64,000 nt of DNA. Origin: Gilliamella sp. B3022 (GTDB taxonomy: Bacteria > Pseudomonadota > Gammaproteobacteria > Enterobacterales > Orbaceae). This document shows, one piece after another, positions 34,352 through 45,255 of the stretch. The notes beneath the pieces were generated by a model. That model was not told the DNA's origin. It was given only the letters and a program-made list of their open reading frames with translations, and made no database searches. A program made the translations under genes and the position numbers. How positions within the stretch are numbered: the first letter of the stretch is position 1; every line of letters starts with the position of its first letter. The stretch spans positions 1,213,306-1,277,305 of the forward strand of contig NZ_CP071867.1 of the NCBI RefSeq assembly GCF_028751545.1. Direction: 5' to 3'.

Positions 34352-35011
34352 TTATTTGTTGAAAATGATTACACCTTGATTTGTTAATACTCCATCAATA
34401 ACATTACCTGAATTAAGTTTAACACTAATTTTCTCATCTAATGTGGCATTATTGAGTGATTTACCATTTGTGGTTATTTGATAACTTTCGCCATCAATAA
34501 TGACTTTAACGATTTGACCAGCTTTAACCTGCCAATTTTTTTGTAGCATTGCTTTTTTTATGGTTTCACTCTGATTGATATTACGTGTAGCAATATGATT
34601 AAGGGCATCGGATTTATTTAAAATAACTGAGGAGGGGAGCTTATCTAACCATCCAAATTTTAAATCTATCAAATCTTCTGTGATAACTGAGCCAGCCATG
34701 ATTGGTTGTTTGGCGATAAGGTAATGTCCGCTAACTGCAACATAAATGTGCATAAACCTTTTTTTATTATCACACTGTACACTGATGGTCATATTGCCCC
34801 ACGGTTTTTTGGTATTAAGTAAAGATAAGGTGGGGTTGTCGCAATTCAATTTAGGCATATCATTGGTATAACTAATCGTTACAGCTTCAGGATTATGGCT
34901 AAATTGCTGAGTAATGAGATCGTTAATCTGTTTGCTAAGAGAGTTAGCTAAGACGATATGGCAGCTAAATAAGATAAACATACCAATTATTAATTTCACT
35001 ATTCTAATCAT
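34352..35011 (-). CDS. flgA: Flagellar P-ring assembly chaperone FlgA
   Basis: The 219-aa periplasmic protein has a signal peptide (MIRIVKLIIGMFILFSCHIVLA) and a C-terminal SAF-like domain (YLIAKQPIMAGSVITEDLIDLKFGWLDKLP, then WQVKAGQIVKVIIDGESYQITTNGKSL). FlgA assists polymerisation of FlgI in the P ring. It is divergent from flgB across a 154-bp gap that should hold class 2 FlhDC-dependent promoters. Confidence 0.93.
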   Translation of the reverse strand: MIRIVKLIIGMFILFSCHIVLANSLSKQINDLITQQFSHNPEAVTISYTNDMPKLNCDNPTLSLLNTKKPWGNMTISVQCDNKKRFMHIYVAVSGHYLIAKQPIMAGSVITEDLIDLKFGWLDKLPSSVILNKSDALNHIATRNINQSETIKKAMLQKNWQVKAGQIVKVIIDGESYQITTNGKSLNNATLDEKISVKLNSGNVIDGVLTNQGVIIFNK

Positions 35012-35165
35012 GCTTATTTTTTCTATATTATTTATGATGTAAATTTTACTTTATGCTCAGAAAGTCTGAATGTTGAAATAAGGACAATTTTAACCGTTAT
35101 TTGTACGATGATTTTTTTTAGCTTCACTTAAAATCCTTTCTATCAAAAAAAATTAGGGTGATTTT

Positions 35166-35576
35166 ATGTTTGATAAATTGGATAACTGGGTTAATTTTCA
35201 CAGTCAGGCACTCAATGTGCGTGAAATGCGGCAAAATATTCTAGCCGCCAATATTGCTAATAGTGATACACCTAATTATCAAGCTCGAGATATTGATTTT
35301 AAAGCAGAGTTAACTAAAGCCATAAAAAATGAAGGTAATGCAAATAATATTGCACTTCATATTACTTCTAATGGTCATATTCCAATGTCAATGCCAATGA
35401 TGACAAATCAAAATCTATTGTATCGAATACCTTATCAAGCTTCAGCAGATGGTAACACTGTAGAGATGGATCAAGAGCGTACAGCGTTTATGGATAACAC
35501 TATTCACTATCAAAGTAATCTTACTTTTTTAGGTGAACAATTTAAAAATGTGATGTCAGTATTACAGCAAGGATAA
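35166..35576 (+). CDS. flgB: Flagellar proximal rod protein FlgB
   Basis: The 136-aa rod protein has the N-terminal motif [23 protein letters not shown] and a C-terminal helix ([23 protein letters not shown]), both typical. First gene of the flgBCDEFGHIJ operon. GGGTGA precedes the ATG. Confidence 0.96.
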   Translation: MFDKLDNWVNFHSQALNVREMRQNILAANIANSDTPNYQARDIDFKAELTKAIKNEGNANNIALHITSNGHIPMSMPMMTNQNLLYRIPYQASADGNTVEMDQERTAFMDNTIHYQSNLTFLGEQFKNVMSVLQQG

Positions 35577-35581
35577 TTGTC

Positions 35582-35986
35582 ATGAGTTTTTCTATTTTTG
35601 CCATTTCCGGTTCAGCACTAATGGCACAGACCCAACGTATGAATATCAGTGCCAGTAATTTAGCCAATGCTGAAAGTATTACCAGCACAACAGGTCAAGC
35701 TTATCGAGCTAAACAAGTTATTTTCCAATTTGATGATAATGGTTACCAAAATAGCGTAGCAGGCGTAAAGGTGTCACAAGTGATTGAAGATCCAGCGCCA
35801 ATGAATTTAATCTATGACCCGAATCATCCTTTAGCAGACGAAAAAGGTTACATTCAAAAACCAAATGTTGATGTAGTGGCAGAGATGGTCAATACCATAT
35901 CAGCATCTCGTAGTTATCAAGCAAATGTAGAAGTCATCAATACAGCAAAAAGTTTAATGCTTAAAACCCTTACCTTAGGGCAATAG
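35582..35986 (+). CDS. flgC: Flagellar rod protein FlgC
   Basis: The 134-aa proximal rod protein starts [32 protein letters not shown] and ends with the conserved [31 protein letters not shown] helix. It is 5 bp after flgB. Confidence 0.97.
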   Translation: MSFSIFAISGSALMAQTQRMNISASNLANAESITSTTGQAYRAKQVIFQFDDNGYQNSVAGVKVSQVIEDPAPMNLIYDPNHPLADEKGYIQKPNVDVVAEMVNTISASRSYQANVEVINTAKSLMLKTLTLGQ

Positions 35987-35999
35987 AAGGATGTAATTC

Positions 36000-36713
36000 A
36001 TGGGTATTTCGAATGTAGCAGTGTCAGAAACATCAAATATGACGAGTCCAGTCAGAAAAGGGACATCTGATGGTAATTCTAGTCAGGAATTACAAGATAA
36101 TTTTTTAACATTACTTATCGCCCAAATGAAGAATCAAGATCCCACCAATCCCATGGACAACAGTCAGTTGACTTCACAACTTGCTCAGATTAATACGTTA
36201 GCAGGTATTGAACGACTTAATACGACATTAGGTATGGTTTCTGGTCAGATTGACGACAGTATGTCAGTGAATGCAAGTAATATGATTGGTAAAGGTGTCA
36301 TGGTTCCAGGTAATAAAATTTTGGTTGCCACATCGGAAGTCGAAGGCTCAGAAACAGAAAAAGAGACCATTACCACACCATTTGGCTTTGAACTTATGCG
36401 TGATGCTGATTCAGTGGTTGTTACCATAAAAGATGAAAACGGCAATGTTGTGCGTGAGGTTGATCTCGGTTCGATTCCTGCTGGGGTCAGTTCTTTTACT
36501 TGGGATGGTGAACTTAATGATGGAACACTTGCGCCTGATGGTAGCTATACGTTTTCAGTTAATGCCAGCTACGATGGACAAAAAGTATCTGCAACACCAT
36601 TATCTTATTCCGTGGTGTACGGAGTAATTAATAGCAAAGTTAACAATAAAGTATTACTAGATTTAGGGATACTGGGTTCAATTAGTATTGACGAAGTGCG
36701 TCAAATTCTTTAA
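36000..36713 (+). CDS. flgD: Hook cap / hook assembly protein FlgD
   Basis: The 237-aa protein caps the growing hook. The N-terminal export/assembly block QDNFLTLLIAQMKNQDPTNPMDNSQLTSQLAQINTLAGIERLN is diagnostic; the C-terminal half contains a FlgD Ig-like/tudor region (FTWDGELNDGTLAPDGSYTFSV). AGAAGGA precedes the ATG. Confidence 0.96.
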   Translation: MGISNVAVSETSNMTSPVRKGTSDGNSSQELQDNFLTLLIAQMKNQDPTNPMDNSQLTSQLAQINTLAGIERLNTTLGMVSGQIDDSMSVNASNMIGKGVMVPGNKILVATSEVEGSETEKETITTPFGFELMRDADSVVVTIKDENGNVVREVDLGSIPAGVSSFTWDGELNDGTLAPDGSYTFSVNASYDGQKVSATPLSYSVVYGVINSKVNNKVLLDLGILGSISIDEVRQIL

Positions 36714-36729
36714 AGGGGAATAAGTTCAT

Positions 36730-37941
36730 ATGGGGTTTTCTCAAGCAATTAGTGGTATGAATGCCGCTTCAAAACAATTAGATGTTATTGGTAATAATAT
36801 TGCCAATTCTGCAACAGTTGGCTTCAAAAGTGCTAGTATCTCATTTGCTGATATCTATGCCGGTTCAAAAGTTGGAATGGGGGTTAAAGTTGCATCTGTT
36901 ATGCAAAATTTTAATGATGGCACGACAACCTCTACCAATAATAGTTTGGATGTTGCTATTTCTGGTAATGGATTTTTTCGGTTAGTGGATAGCAGTGGGC
37001 AAATCTATTATACCCGTAATGGTCAGTTCCAATTAGATGCTGAGCGTAATATTATCTCTGCCGATGGATTACAATTAACGGGCTATTTAGCGACAGGTAC
37101 GCCACCACAAATCCAACAGGGATCTGCGCCTGGCCCATTAAAAATTTCGCAAGAGATGTTAAATGCTTCAGCAACCAGTAAGGCCTCTTTGCAAACAAAT
37201 TTAAATTCAAACAGTAAAGTTCCTGAAAAACAACCGATCAGTGCAACAGATGCTGACACATTTAATTATTCAACCACCATCACCACTTATGATTCCTTAG
37301 GTAATCAACGTAATGTTCAGCTTTTTTATGTTAAAACAGCAGATAACCAATGGGATGTTCATTATCTTGATAGCAGCGATCCTAACGCAACGCTTCAGAC
37401 CTTAGGGAAAATGGAATTTGATTCATCCGGTAAATTAATTAGTGATCCAGAAATGACGATCAATATTAATGGTCTAAATGGTTCGGCAGATAACAGCTTT
37501 ACATTATCACTTGCAAGCAGTACCCAACAAAATATGGGTAAAGAAGTCGGTAGCATTAAAACCCCTATTATTGATGGTTATGCCGCTGGTGATCTAGTTG
37601 GCTATAGTATTAATGATGACGGTACAATTTTCGGTGTTTATTCTAATCAACAAACCATGTTATTAGGTCAAATTGCCATGGCAGATTTTGCCAATGTTAA
37701 TGGATTAGAATCAGCGGGCAATAATAATTGGCGATCAACGCTTAATTCTGGATCAGAAGTGTTGGGTACCGCCAACAGTGGGACGTTTGGTTCACTAGCC
37801 AGTGGTGCGGTAGAGGCTTCTAATGTTGATATGAGTCAAGAGTTGGTCAATATGATTGTCGCTCAGCGTAATTATCAATCGAATTCACAAACCATTAAAA
37901 CTCAAGACCAAATACTCAATACATTGGTTAATTTGCGTTAG
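36730..37941 (+). CDS. flgE: Flagellar hook protein FlgE
   Basis: The 403-aa hook subunit begins MGFSQAISGMNAASKQLDVIGNNIANSATVGFKS and ends SNVDMSQELVNMIVAQRNYQSNSQTIKTQDQILNTLVNLR, the two D0 helices of the axial family. The central region (FNYSTTITTYDSLGNQRNVQLFYVK) is the usual FlgE D1/D2 part. The length equals that of the Salmonella protein. Confidence 0.97.
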   Translation: MGFSQAISGMNAASKQLDVIGNNIANSATVGFKSASISFADIYAGSKVGMGVKVASVMQNFNDGTTTSTNNSLDVAISGNGFFRLVDSSGQIYYTRNGQFQLDAERNIISADGLQLTGYLATGTPPQIQQGSAPGPLKISQEMLNASATSKASLQTNLNSNSKVPEKQPISATDADTFNYSTTITTYDSLGNQRNVQLFYVKTADNQWDVHYLDSSDPNATLQTLGKMEFDSSGKLISDPEMTININGLNGSADNSFTLSLASSTQQNMGKEVGSIKTPIIDGYAAGDLVGYSINDDGTIFGVYSNQQTMLLGQIAMADFANVNGLESAGNNNWRSTLNSGSEVLGTANSGTFGSLASGAVEASNVDMSQELVNMIVAQRNYQSNSQTIKTQDQILNTLVNLR

Positions 37942-37955
37942 TTTAAGGATTATTT

Positions 37956-38711
37956 ATGGATCGGGTTATTTATACTGCAATGTCGGGCGCAAGCCAAACG
38001 CTTAATCAGCAGGCGGTTACTTCACATAATCTGGCAAATGTATCAACGGTGGGATTTCGAGCTCAATTAACAGCAATGAAAGCTGTGCCAATAGTAGGCA
38101 ATGATATGCCAACACGAACGATGGTTGTTGCAACAACACCTACTTACGATTCAACAATGGGAGCATTTAATTATACTGGTCGAAATTTAGATGTCGCACT
38201 ATCTCAAGACGATTGGCTAGCAGTACAGTTAGCAGATGGAAGTGAGGCTTATACCCGTAATGGTGCAATTGAGATTGATGAAAACGGTGGACTTTATATC
38301 CAAGGCCATCCATTAATGGGGGATAATGGTGTTTTAACTGTACCACAACAATCTCAAGTAAGTATTAGTCGAGATGGTACCCTTTCTGCTTTAGGCGCAG
38401 GAGATAAACCGACCACTATAGCCCAAGTCGGTAAAATAAAAAAAGTCCATCTTTTGCCACAAGAAATGGTACGTGGCGATGATGGTTTTTTTCATTTAAC
38501 ACAGACAACATTAAATGAACGTGGTGCGGTAATGCCTGATAATCCAAAAGCTCAGTTAATGTCAGGGGTATTAGAAGGCAGTAATGTGAATCCTGTTACC
38601 GCTATGGTGGATTTAATCTCTCATGCTCGTCAATTTGAAATGCAAATGAAAGAAATCACTACTGCTGATGAAAATGCTCAAAAAGCGAATCAAATTTTAT
38701 CACTTACTTAG
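37956..38711 (+). CDS. flgF: Flagellar proximal rod protein FlgF
   Basis: The 251-aa protein begins [38 protein letters not shown] and includes [32 protein letters not shown], the FlgF signature. AAGGA precedes the ATG, 14 bp after flgE. Confidence 0.96.
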   Translation: MDRVIYTAMSGASQTLNQQAVTSHNLANVSTVGFRAQLTAMKAVPIVGNDMPTRTMVVATTPTYDSTMGAFNYTGRNLDVALSQDDWLAVQLADGSEAYTRNGAIEIDENGGLYIQGHPLMGDNGVLTVPQQSQVSISRDGTLSALGAGDKPTTIAQVGKIKKVHLLPQEMVRGDDGFFHLTQTTLNERGAVMPDNPKAQLMSGVLEGSNVNPVTAMVDLISHARQFEMQMKEITTADENAQKANQILSLT

Positions 38712-38722
38712 GAGGGAATAGC

Positions 38723-39505
38723 ATGATTAAATCATTATGGATTGCTAAGACAGGATTAACTGCTCAACAAATGAATATGGATATTATCTCTAATAATTTA
38801 GCCAATGTTAGTACCAGTGGTTTTAAAAGACAGAGAGCGGTATTTGAAGATCTGCTTTATCAAACGGTTCGCCAACCAGGGGCACAATCATCTGAGCAAA
38901 CAACATTACCATCCGGGTTGCAAATTGGTACAGGTGTTCGTCCAGTTGCGACCGAACGTATTCATAGCCAGGGAAATTTGGAAGCAACGGATAATAGCAG
39001 TGATGTGGCAATTAATGGACAAGGTTTTTTCCAAGTTTTATTACCCGATGGTACACAAGCGTATACGCGTAATGGTGCGTTTCAAGTCAATCAAAATGGA
39101 CAATTGGTTACAGCTGCTGGTTATGAAATTCAGCCAACCATTAATATTCCATCTAATGCCATCAAAATGACCGTTGCACGTGATGGTGTGGTCAATGTGA
39201 CCTTAGCCAATCAATCAACACAAGTCCAAGTTGGGCAATTAACCTTACATACGTTTATTAACGATACAGGACTAGAAAGTATGGGTGAAAACTTGTATTT
39301 AGAAACCGAAAGCTCAGGTGCACCAACTGAAAATACTCCTGGACTAAATGGAGCAGGATTGCTCTATCAAGGTTATACTGAAACGTCTAACGTTAATGTT
39401 GCCGAAGAGTTGGTTAATATGATTCAAGTACAACGTGCTTACGAAATTAACAGTAAAGCCATTTCTGCATCGGATCAAATGCTACAACGTTTAAACCAAT
39501 TATAA
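38723..39505 (+). CDS. flgG: Flagellar distal rod protein FlgG
   Basis: The 260-aa distal rod protein starts [47 protein letters not shown] and ends [33 protein letters not shown]. The length of 260 aa is standard. GGAGGGA precedes the ATG. Confidence 0.98.
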   Translation: MIKSLWIAKTGLTAQQMNMDIISNNLANVSTSGFKRQRAVFEDLLYQTVRQPGAQSSEQTTLPSGLQIGTGVRPVATERIHSQGNLEATDNSSDVAINGQGFFQVLLPDGTQAYTRNGAFQVNQNGQLVTAAGYEIQPTINIPSNAIKMTVARDGVVNVTLANQSTQVQVGQLTLHTFINDTGLESMGENLYLETESSGAPTENTPGLNGAGLLYQGYTETSNVNVAEELVNMIQVQRAYEINSKAISASDQMLQRLNQL

Positions 39506-39515
39506 ATCTAATAGC

Positions 39516-40205
39516 ATGATAAATATAGTGAAATATCTTTATATTCTCATAGCACTTTTTCTTTTTAGTTGTGCTCAGTTGCCTAAAAAAGCCTTGGTTG
39601 AAGGGCAAACAAGTATCGTGCCGAGAATGCCTGATATTGTCAATACCAGTGGTTCAATCTATCAGGCAGCCCAACCGAGCAGTTTTGGCTATCAACCCAT
39701 GTTTGAAGATCGTAGGCCGCGCAACATTGGTGATGTTTTAACAATTGTCTTACAAGAAAACGTTAGTGCAAGCAAAAGCTCATCAATTAATGCCGGTCGT
39801 AATGGGGCTTTAAATGTAGGGGTAAAAACCGTTCCTCACTTTTTAGATGGACTGGTTGGCCGAGGTAAAGCCGATACGGATATCTCAGGTAGTAATGATT
39901 TTAAGGGATCAGGCGGTGCGAATGCTAAAAATACCTTTAGTGGCACCATCACCGTCACTGTGCAAAATGTCATGATTAATGGCAATTTGAAAGTTATTGG
40001 TGAAAAACAGATTGCCATTAATCAAGGTACAGAATTCATAAGATTTTCGGGTGTAGTAAATCCAAGAACCATTAGTGGTAATAATACTGTTATTTCAACG
40101 CAAGTTGCTGATGCCCGTATTGAGTATGTCGGTAACGGCTACATTGATGAAGCACAAACTATGGGCTGGTTACAGCGCCTATTTTTAAATTTTTCACCAT
40201 TTTAA
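39516..40205 (+). CDS. flgH: Flagellar L-ring lipoprotein FlgH
   Basis: The 229-aa outer-membrane lipoprotein has a signal sequence with the lipidated Cys19 in [33 protein letters not shown] and the C-terminal [46 protein letters not shown] block are diagnostic. Its stop overlaps the flgI start by one base. Confidence 0.96.
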   Translation: MINIVKYLYILIALFLFSCAQLPKKALVEGQTSIVPRMPDIVNTSGSIYQAAQPSSFGYQPMFEDRRPRNIGDVLTIVLQENVSASKSSSINAGRNGALNVGVKTVPHFLDGLVGRGKADTDISGSNDFKGSGGANAKNTFSGTITVTVQNVMINGNLKVIGEKQIAINQGTEFIRFSGVVNPRTISGNNTVISTQVADARIEYVGNGYIDEAQTMGWLQRLFLNFSPF

Positions 40206-41326
40206 TGAGTATCATTATGCTAAATAATTTACGCATTTTTATCAATTTACTTGTTATGACATTGTTGGTTGTTCCTGTTTGTTATGCAAAACCCATTCGT
40301 GATCTTGTTACCATTCAAGGGGTAAGAGAAAATGCTTTAGTGGGTTATGGTATTGTGGTTGGACTTGATGGCACAGGCGATCAAACTTCACAAACACCTT
40401 TTACTATCCAAAGTATCACAAATATGTTATCGCAATTAGGGATAACGGTGCCATCAGGCAGTAACATGCAATTGAAAAATGTAGCAGCCGTAATGGTAAC
40501 CGCCAAATTACCTTCTTATGCACGAGTTGGACAACAAATTGATGTGGTGGTTTCCTCTCTTGGGAATGCGAAAAGTTTGCGTGGCGGAACATTAATTATG
40601 ACTCCACTAAAAGGCACGGATAATCAAGTATATGCTATTGCACAAGGTAATTTGTTTGTTGGTGGAATGGGGGCAAGCAGCAAGGGTTCAAGTGTCAGTG
40701 TTAATCAAACTGCTGGAGCGACCATTCCTAATGGTGCAACAATCGAACGAGAGCTTGCTACTCGTTTAGATGAAGAAGATACGATTCATCTACATCTTAA
40801 CCAATTTGATTTTACCCGTGCCTTAAAAATATCTGAGGCAATTAATAAGTTACAAAAAAATATAGCTGTTGCGATGGATGGTACAACCATTACTGTAACA
40901 ATGCCTAAGGATAATCAGGCGCGAGTAAAGTTATTGTCACGCATACAAAATCTTGAAATTGGTCATACACCTATTTCAGCTAAAGTGGTAATAAATACAC
41001 GTACTGGTGTTGTGGTGATGAATCAAAAAGTTAAATTAGACAATTGTGCCGTTGCTCATGGTAACTTGTCGGTTGTAGTCAATAACAAATTAAAAGTTAA
41101 TCAACCTAATACACCATTAGCGGGAGGCAACACCGTAGTTGTTCCTGATAATGATGTTAGCATCGAGCAAGATGGTGGCGCATTACATAATTTGACTTCA
41201 GGAACTGACTTAAACCGAGTTATTCATTCACTTAATTTATTAGGGGCAAATCCCACAGAGTTAATGTCGATACTTGAAGCATTAAAAACCGCAGGTTGTT
41301 TACATGCCTCATTGGAAACGATTTAA
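40205..41326 (+). CDS. flgI: Flagellar P-ring protein FlgI
   Basis: The 373-aa periplasmic ring protein has a signal peptide and the blocks [70 protein letters not shown] and the terminal [27 protein letters not shown]. An alternative ATG four codons in is possible. Confidence 0.97.
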   Translation: MSIIMLNNLRIFINLLVMTLLVVPVCYAKPIRDLVTIQGVRENALVGYGIVVGLDGTGDQTSQTPFTIQSITNMLSQLGITVPSGSNMQLKNVAAVMVTAKLPSYARVGQQIDVVVSSLGNAKSLRGGTLIMTPLKGTDNQVYAIAQGNLFVGGMGASSKGSSVSVNQTAGATIPNGATIERELATRLDEEDTIHLHLNQFDFTRALKISEAINKLQKNIAVAMDGTTITVTMPKDNQARVKLLSRIQNLEIGHTPISAKVVINTRTGVVVMNQKVKLDNCAVAHGNLSVVVNNKLKVNQPNTPLAGGNTVVVPDNDVSIEQDGGALHNLTSGTDLNRVIHSLNLLGANPTELMSILEALKTAGCLHASLETI

Positions 41327-41341
41327 AGCAGAATTATTAAT

Positions 41342-42367
41342 ATGAAGAATCAAATTAATCAGTCTATTAACCGTTTTGCTTATGATTTTTCAAACATTAG
41401 CCAATTAAGACGCAATGCCGTTAGTGGATCAAGGGAAAGCATCAAACAAGTTGCCGATCAGTTTGAAACATTGTTTGTGAATATGATGATGCAATCAATG
41501 CGAAAAGCCGTTCCTAATGGTGGGTTATTTAATCAATCTGCCATGCAGTTATTTACCTCAATGTTTGATCAGCAAATTGCACAACAAACAGCAGGAAAAG
41601 GGCTTGGACTTGCCGATATTATTGCTAAACAATTAATTAATCAGTCTCGTTCTACGGTTAGCATTAATGCACAATCTCAAGCTAATCATCAACAAGCTAA
41701 TATGCAATTGGCACAATCTTTATTCAGTAATAATTCTTCTAATTTATCTCCAGCCGCATTAGGTCAAATGCTCTACCAGCAACATAAAACTCATGAAATA
41801 ACCCAAAAAAATGTTAATAAATTGTCACTATCAACATCACTTAATCGTCTTGATGAAGATCCTATTACACAATTTGTGGTTGAATGGTTTGAACCCGCTA
41901 AACAGGCTGCCAAAGTTTCAGGTATTCCTTATGAGGTTATTATTGCTCAAGCCGCATTAGAAACAGGTTGGGGTAAAAAACAGATAAAAACAACTGATAA
42001 TCAGCCAAGTTATAACTATTTTGGTATAAAAGCATCTTCATCATGGAGAGACAATTCTACTCGGTTAACGACGCAAGAATTTCTCAATAATAATAAAGTT
42101 AAAATTCAAGATGATTTTAGAGTGTATAACAGTAAACAACATGCGATCACCGATTACCTTAATTTACTCACTAAAAATCCACGTTATCGTGCTGTAGTCA
42201 ATGCACCCGATGCAAGAACAGCGGCCAAAGCATTACAAGATGCTAATTATGCAACCGATCCTAATTATAGTGAAAAATTGATTCAAATTATCAATCGTAT
42301 TGAGACAATAGCTAAAAATACATCACAAAAATCCATGTCTGGTTTCAGTCAAATTGCCTTTAAATAG
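41342..42367 (+). CDS. flgJ: Peptidoglycan hydrolase / rod cap FlgJ
   Basis: The 341-aa bifunctional protein has an N-terminal rod-binding domain (QVADQFETLFVNMMMQSMRKAVPNGGLF) and a C-terminal glucosaminidase-type muramidase domain (PYEVIIAQAALETGWGKKQI, with the catalytic Glu). It cuts a hole in the cell wall for the rod. It ends the flgB-J operon; a strong terminator follows. Confidence 0.96.
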   Translation: MKNQINQSINRFAYDFSNISQLRRNAVSGSRESIKQVADQFETLFVNMMMQSMRKAVPNGGLFNQSAMQLFTSMFDQQIAQQTAGKGLGLADIIAKQLINQSRSTVSINAQSQANHQQANMQLAQSLFSNNSSNLSPAALGQMLYQQHKTHEITQKNVNKLSLSTSLNRLDEDPITQFVVEWFEPAKQAAKVSGIPYEVIIAQAALETGWGKKQIKTTDNQPSYNYFGIKASSSWRDNSTRLTTQEFLNNNKVKIQDDFRVYNSKQHAITDYLNLLTKNPRYRAVVNAPDARTAAKALQDANYATDPNYSEKLIQIINRIETIAKNTSQKSMSGFSQIAFK

Positions 42368-42406
42368 TATTTAATAAACTGTTTTAAGTTTAAAGAAAGT
42401 GATGAT

Positions 42407-42432
42407 TAGGAGGCTTTTGCCTCCTATTTTTT
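42407..42432 (+). terminator. Rho-independent terminator of the flgBCDEFGHIJ operon
   Basis: TAGGAGGC-TTTT-GCCTCCTA forms a perfect 8-bp GC-rich stem followed at once by six T residues, 40 bp after flgJ. Confidence 0.92.
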
Positions 42433-42495
42433 AGGATGTATATTTAAAATATAAGGTATGAAGGTTTTGTATAAGTAAAGTTTAGTGGTGATCAG

Positions 42496-43434
42496 TTATT
42501 TCATTTGAAATAACGACATGCTTTGCATATTCATAAATGTATATTGTGCTGCTTGTAAATTTGCTTGTAACATCACATAATCTGAAATTGCCTCATACCA
42601 ATCAACGTCTTCAATTTGACTAATTTGCGTTTCAAAATCGATGTCCAATGTCTTACCAAGAGCAGTTAATCTTTCGACTTCTGCGAGTACATTACCGCCC
42701 GATGATCTCACTGTGGATATGTTTTCAAACGAGTTATCAACCCCTTGGCTGGCTTTGGATAACCCTTTTCTAAATTGCGCAATCGAATCAGGATCATTGT
42801 CGTCTAAACCAATTTGTAATGCATCAATTGCATAATCAAGACTGGCAAACACATCACTTTCAGCAGCGCTATTGGCACCGGTCATAAAAATTTGTTCGCC
42901 CGTAAAACTCAATGATACTTCACGCGTTTCATCAATAAATATATTGATGGTTGTTGAGCCACCAACATAATTAACAATTCCATTTTTATCGACAATAAAA
43001 GGAGGTGTGTCATTTTTATTACCCGCAAAGAGATAGTTTCCATTTGTATCTTTGGCATTGGCTAACGAAATGAGTTGATCTTTTAATCCCTGTAGTTTGT
43101 TGGCTAAATCAAGTCTGTTTTCGTCATTTAGCGTTTCATTACCTGCATAAACTAAAGTTTCTTGAATTGATTGGATAACGGTATTGGCTTCTTTTAGTAC
43201 GGTATCTTGGCGACTTAACGAGTTATTAGCACTTTCACGCGCAGCTTGAAACTGGTTATTTCTCGATTGGGCCTGTTTTAATATTAACGCTTGTGATGAG
43301 CCCATTGGATCATCCGACGGCGATAAGATTTTTTTACCGGTTGCTAAATGTAATCCTGATTTTTGCCATTTATTATTGGTATTTAAAATACTATTTAAAT
43401 TTTTTTGATACATTGCATTCGTACTAACACGCAT
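42496..43434 (-). CDS. flgL: Hook-filament junction protein FlgL (HAP3)
   Basis: The 312-aa flagellin-like protein has the N-terminal RVSTNAMYQKNLNSILNTNNKWQKSGLHLATGKKILSPSDDPMGSSQA and the C-terminal DWYEAISDYVMLQANLQAAQYTFMNMQSMSLFQ helices. It follows flgK by 15 bp as in other flgKL operons. Confidence 0.96.
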   Translation of the reverse strand: MRVSTNAMYQKNLNSILNTNNKWQKSGLHLATGKKILSPSDDPMGSSQALILKQAQSRNNQFQAARESANNSLSRQDTVLKEANTVIQSIQETLVYAGNETLNDENRLDLANKLQGLKDQLISLANAKDTNGNYLFAGNKNDTPPFIVDKNGIVNYVGGSTTINIFIDETREVSLSFTGEQIFMTGANSAAESDVFASLDYAIDALQIGLDDNDPDSIAQFRKGLSKASQGVDNSFENISTVRSSGGNVLAEVERLTALGKTLDIDFETQISQIEDVDWYEAISDYVMLQANLQAAQYTFMNMQSMSLFQMK

Positions 43435-43449
43435 ATTTTAATCCTTTTA

Positions 43450-45093
43450 TCATTTAGCCAAACCTAAAATGGTATCAAATATTGTAGTTGCCGCATCAAT
43501 AATCTTTGCATTAGCTTGATAATACTGCATATAAACTTGCATAGAAATGTATTCTTCTTCAATATTCACGCCCGAGATTGATTGATTTTGCTCATAAATT
43601 TCTTGGGTAATATTCTTACTGGATTGTGCTGAAATTTTAGCAGTTTGTGTTTCACTTCCCACATAACTTATCAACGCGTTATAAGCACTTTTTAAAGTTT
43701 TTGTACCATTAATTAATTTTTCATTTTGAATCTCAAGCATTTTAGCAACATTACGGTTGTCACCATTACCATTTTCATCATCGTTTATACCTGTTGCGAA
43801 TTTATTCACATCTTTCACTAATAATTGTAATGATGATGCAACATCTGCAACAGGTTTGAGTAAAAAGCTATCACCTGCTACTGGATTGCCATTTATTTCA
43901 ATAGATAATCCATCAAACAATAATTTACCATCTTCAAATTGTGGGGTAATTTGCTTATTATCAGATAATCTGGTTACTACCCAATCACGACCATTGAACT
44001 CAATTTTATAATCAGACGCTTTTATATCTGTCACTGAGTTGTAATTAATTTTAGCCGTAGCATTGCCTTGATTTTTGGTGCTAGCAATACTACTAGGAGA
44101 CTGATAGTCAAACAATTTTTCACCAGCATCGCCATTAATATCTACACCCGACATATGCACTTCATTAAAGCGCTCAGCTAGGTTTAATGCAATTAAACCT
44201 AGCTGATTACGTGCTTCAACGAGTTGTCCATCACGAAAAGCTAATAATCCATTTAATCGACCTGATGCAATATTTTGGCCTGTCAGTTCTTGAGTTGCAC
44301 CAGAATTATGTGTGTAGATAATGGTATTTAATGCAGGATCATCCTTAGATGGTTGCACAGATAATTGCGTTGCCGATGACCCTTGCACTAAACTTAGCCC
44401 ATTAGGGAGCGAAATATTATATTCTCCATTTTGTTCTGTAACCGTTATTCCGATCATTTCACTTAACTCATTCACCAATTGATCTCGCTCATCGAGTAGT
44501 GCATTGGGTTCATGACCACCGCTCACTGCCTGTAATCTTGCGATTTTTTGATTAAGATCGGCAATTTGTTTAGTGTATGAGTTAATCGTATCAACATTAT
44601 TAACGATTTCAGTATTGATATTGGCAATCTGATTTTTTAAATTTAATTCTGTTTTATTGAATTGACTAACTAACGAGCTAAGATCATTAATGACTGTCTG
44701 TTTGGATGCAGCATTGCCCGCATCAGAGGAGAGCTTATTTAAACTAGTAAATAAATTATTTAATTGTGAAGAAATACTGTTTTCGTTCTCAGCCAATAAA
44801 TTATCGATTTTTGATAATTCATTGTAGTAAGCTTTTATCGAACCATTTTGTGATTGCGCTTGACGTAACTGTCCTACTACAAAACTATTGTATGCTCGAT
44901 TAACGGATGAAACCGATACGCCATTACCAACAAATCCATAATTATATTTAGTACCATTTGCCTGACGCAAAATTTGCTGTTGGCGATTATAACCAACGGT
45001 ATGTGCATTACTAATGTTATTACTTATCACATTAAGCATATTTTGTGCTGCATTTAATCCACTAATACCTGTGTTCATCAATGAATTTGACAT
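43450..45093 (-). CDS. flgK: Hook-filament junction protein FlgK (HAP1)
   Basis: The 547-aa protein has SLMNTGISGLNAAQNMLNVISNNISNAHTVGYNRQQQ at the start and GVNIEEEYISMQVYMQYYQANAKIIDAATTIFDTILGL at the end. The VSGGHEPNALLDERDQLVNELSE block is typical of FlgK. Its promoter is sigma-28-like (45154-45180), consistent with late expression. Confidence 0.97.
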   Translation of the reverse strand: MSNSLMNTGISGLNAAQNMLNVISNNISNAHTVGYNRQQQILRQANGTKYNYGFVGNGVSVSSVNRAYNSFVVGQLRQAQSQNGSIKAYYNELSKIDNLLAENENSISSQLNNLFTSLNKLSSDAGNAASKQTVINDLSSLVSQFNKTELNLKNQIANINTEIVNNVDTINSYTKQIADLNQKIARLQAVSGGHEPNALLDERDQLVNELSEMIGITVTEQNGEYNISLPNGLSLVQGSSATQLSVQPSKDDPALNTIIYTHNSGATQELTGQNIASGRLNGLLAFRDGQLVEARNQLGLIALNLAERFNEVHMSGVDINGDAGEKLFDYQSPSSIASTKNQGNATAKINYNSVTDIKASDYKIEFNGRDWVVTRLSDNKQITPQFEDGKLLFDGLSIEINGNPVAGDSFLLKPVADVASSLQLLVKDVNKFATGINDDENGNGDNRNVAKMLEIQNEKLINGTKTLKSAYNALISYVGSETQTAKISAQSSKNITQEIYEQNQSISGVNIEEEYISMQVYMQYYQANAKIIDAATTIFDTILGLAK

Positions 45094-45153
45094 AATAGCT
45101 CCTAAATATAATTTCCGTTAATAACCAAACTACCACCCCTAGGGTTATCTTTT

Positions 45154-45180
45154 ATATCGGACTAAAATCGTAAAACTTTA
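45154..45180 (-). promoter_or_regulatory. Sigma-28 promoter of flgKL
   Basis: On the minus strand: TAAAGTTT, 11-nt spacer, TCCGATAT. The -35 is a perfect FliA match and the -10 matches six of eight bases, about 61 bp upstream of flgK. Confidence 0.72.
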
Positions 45181-45255
45181 GTTTTTTTTAGATAAAATTG
45201 GATTTTTTCTAATTTTCATTTTTTAGCGTACTCAATCAAATTATTTTTATTGGCA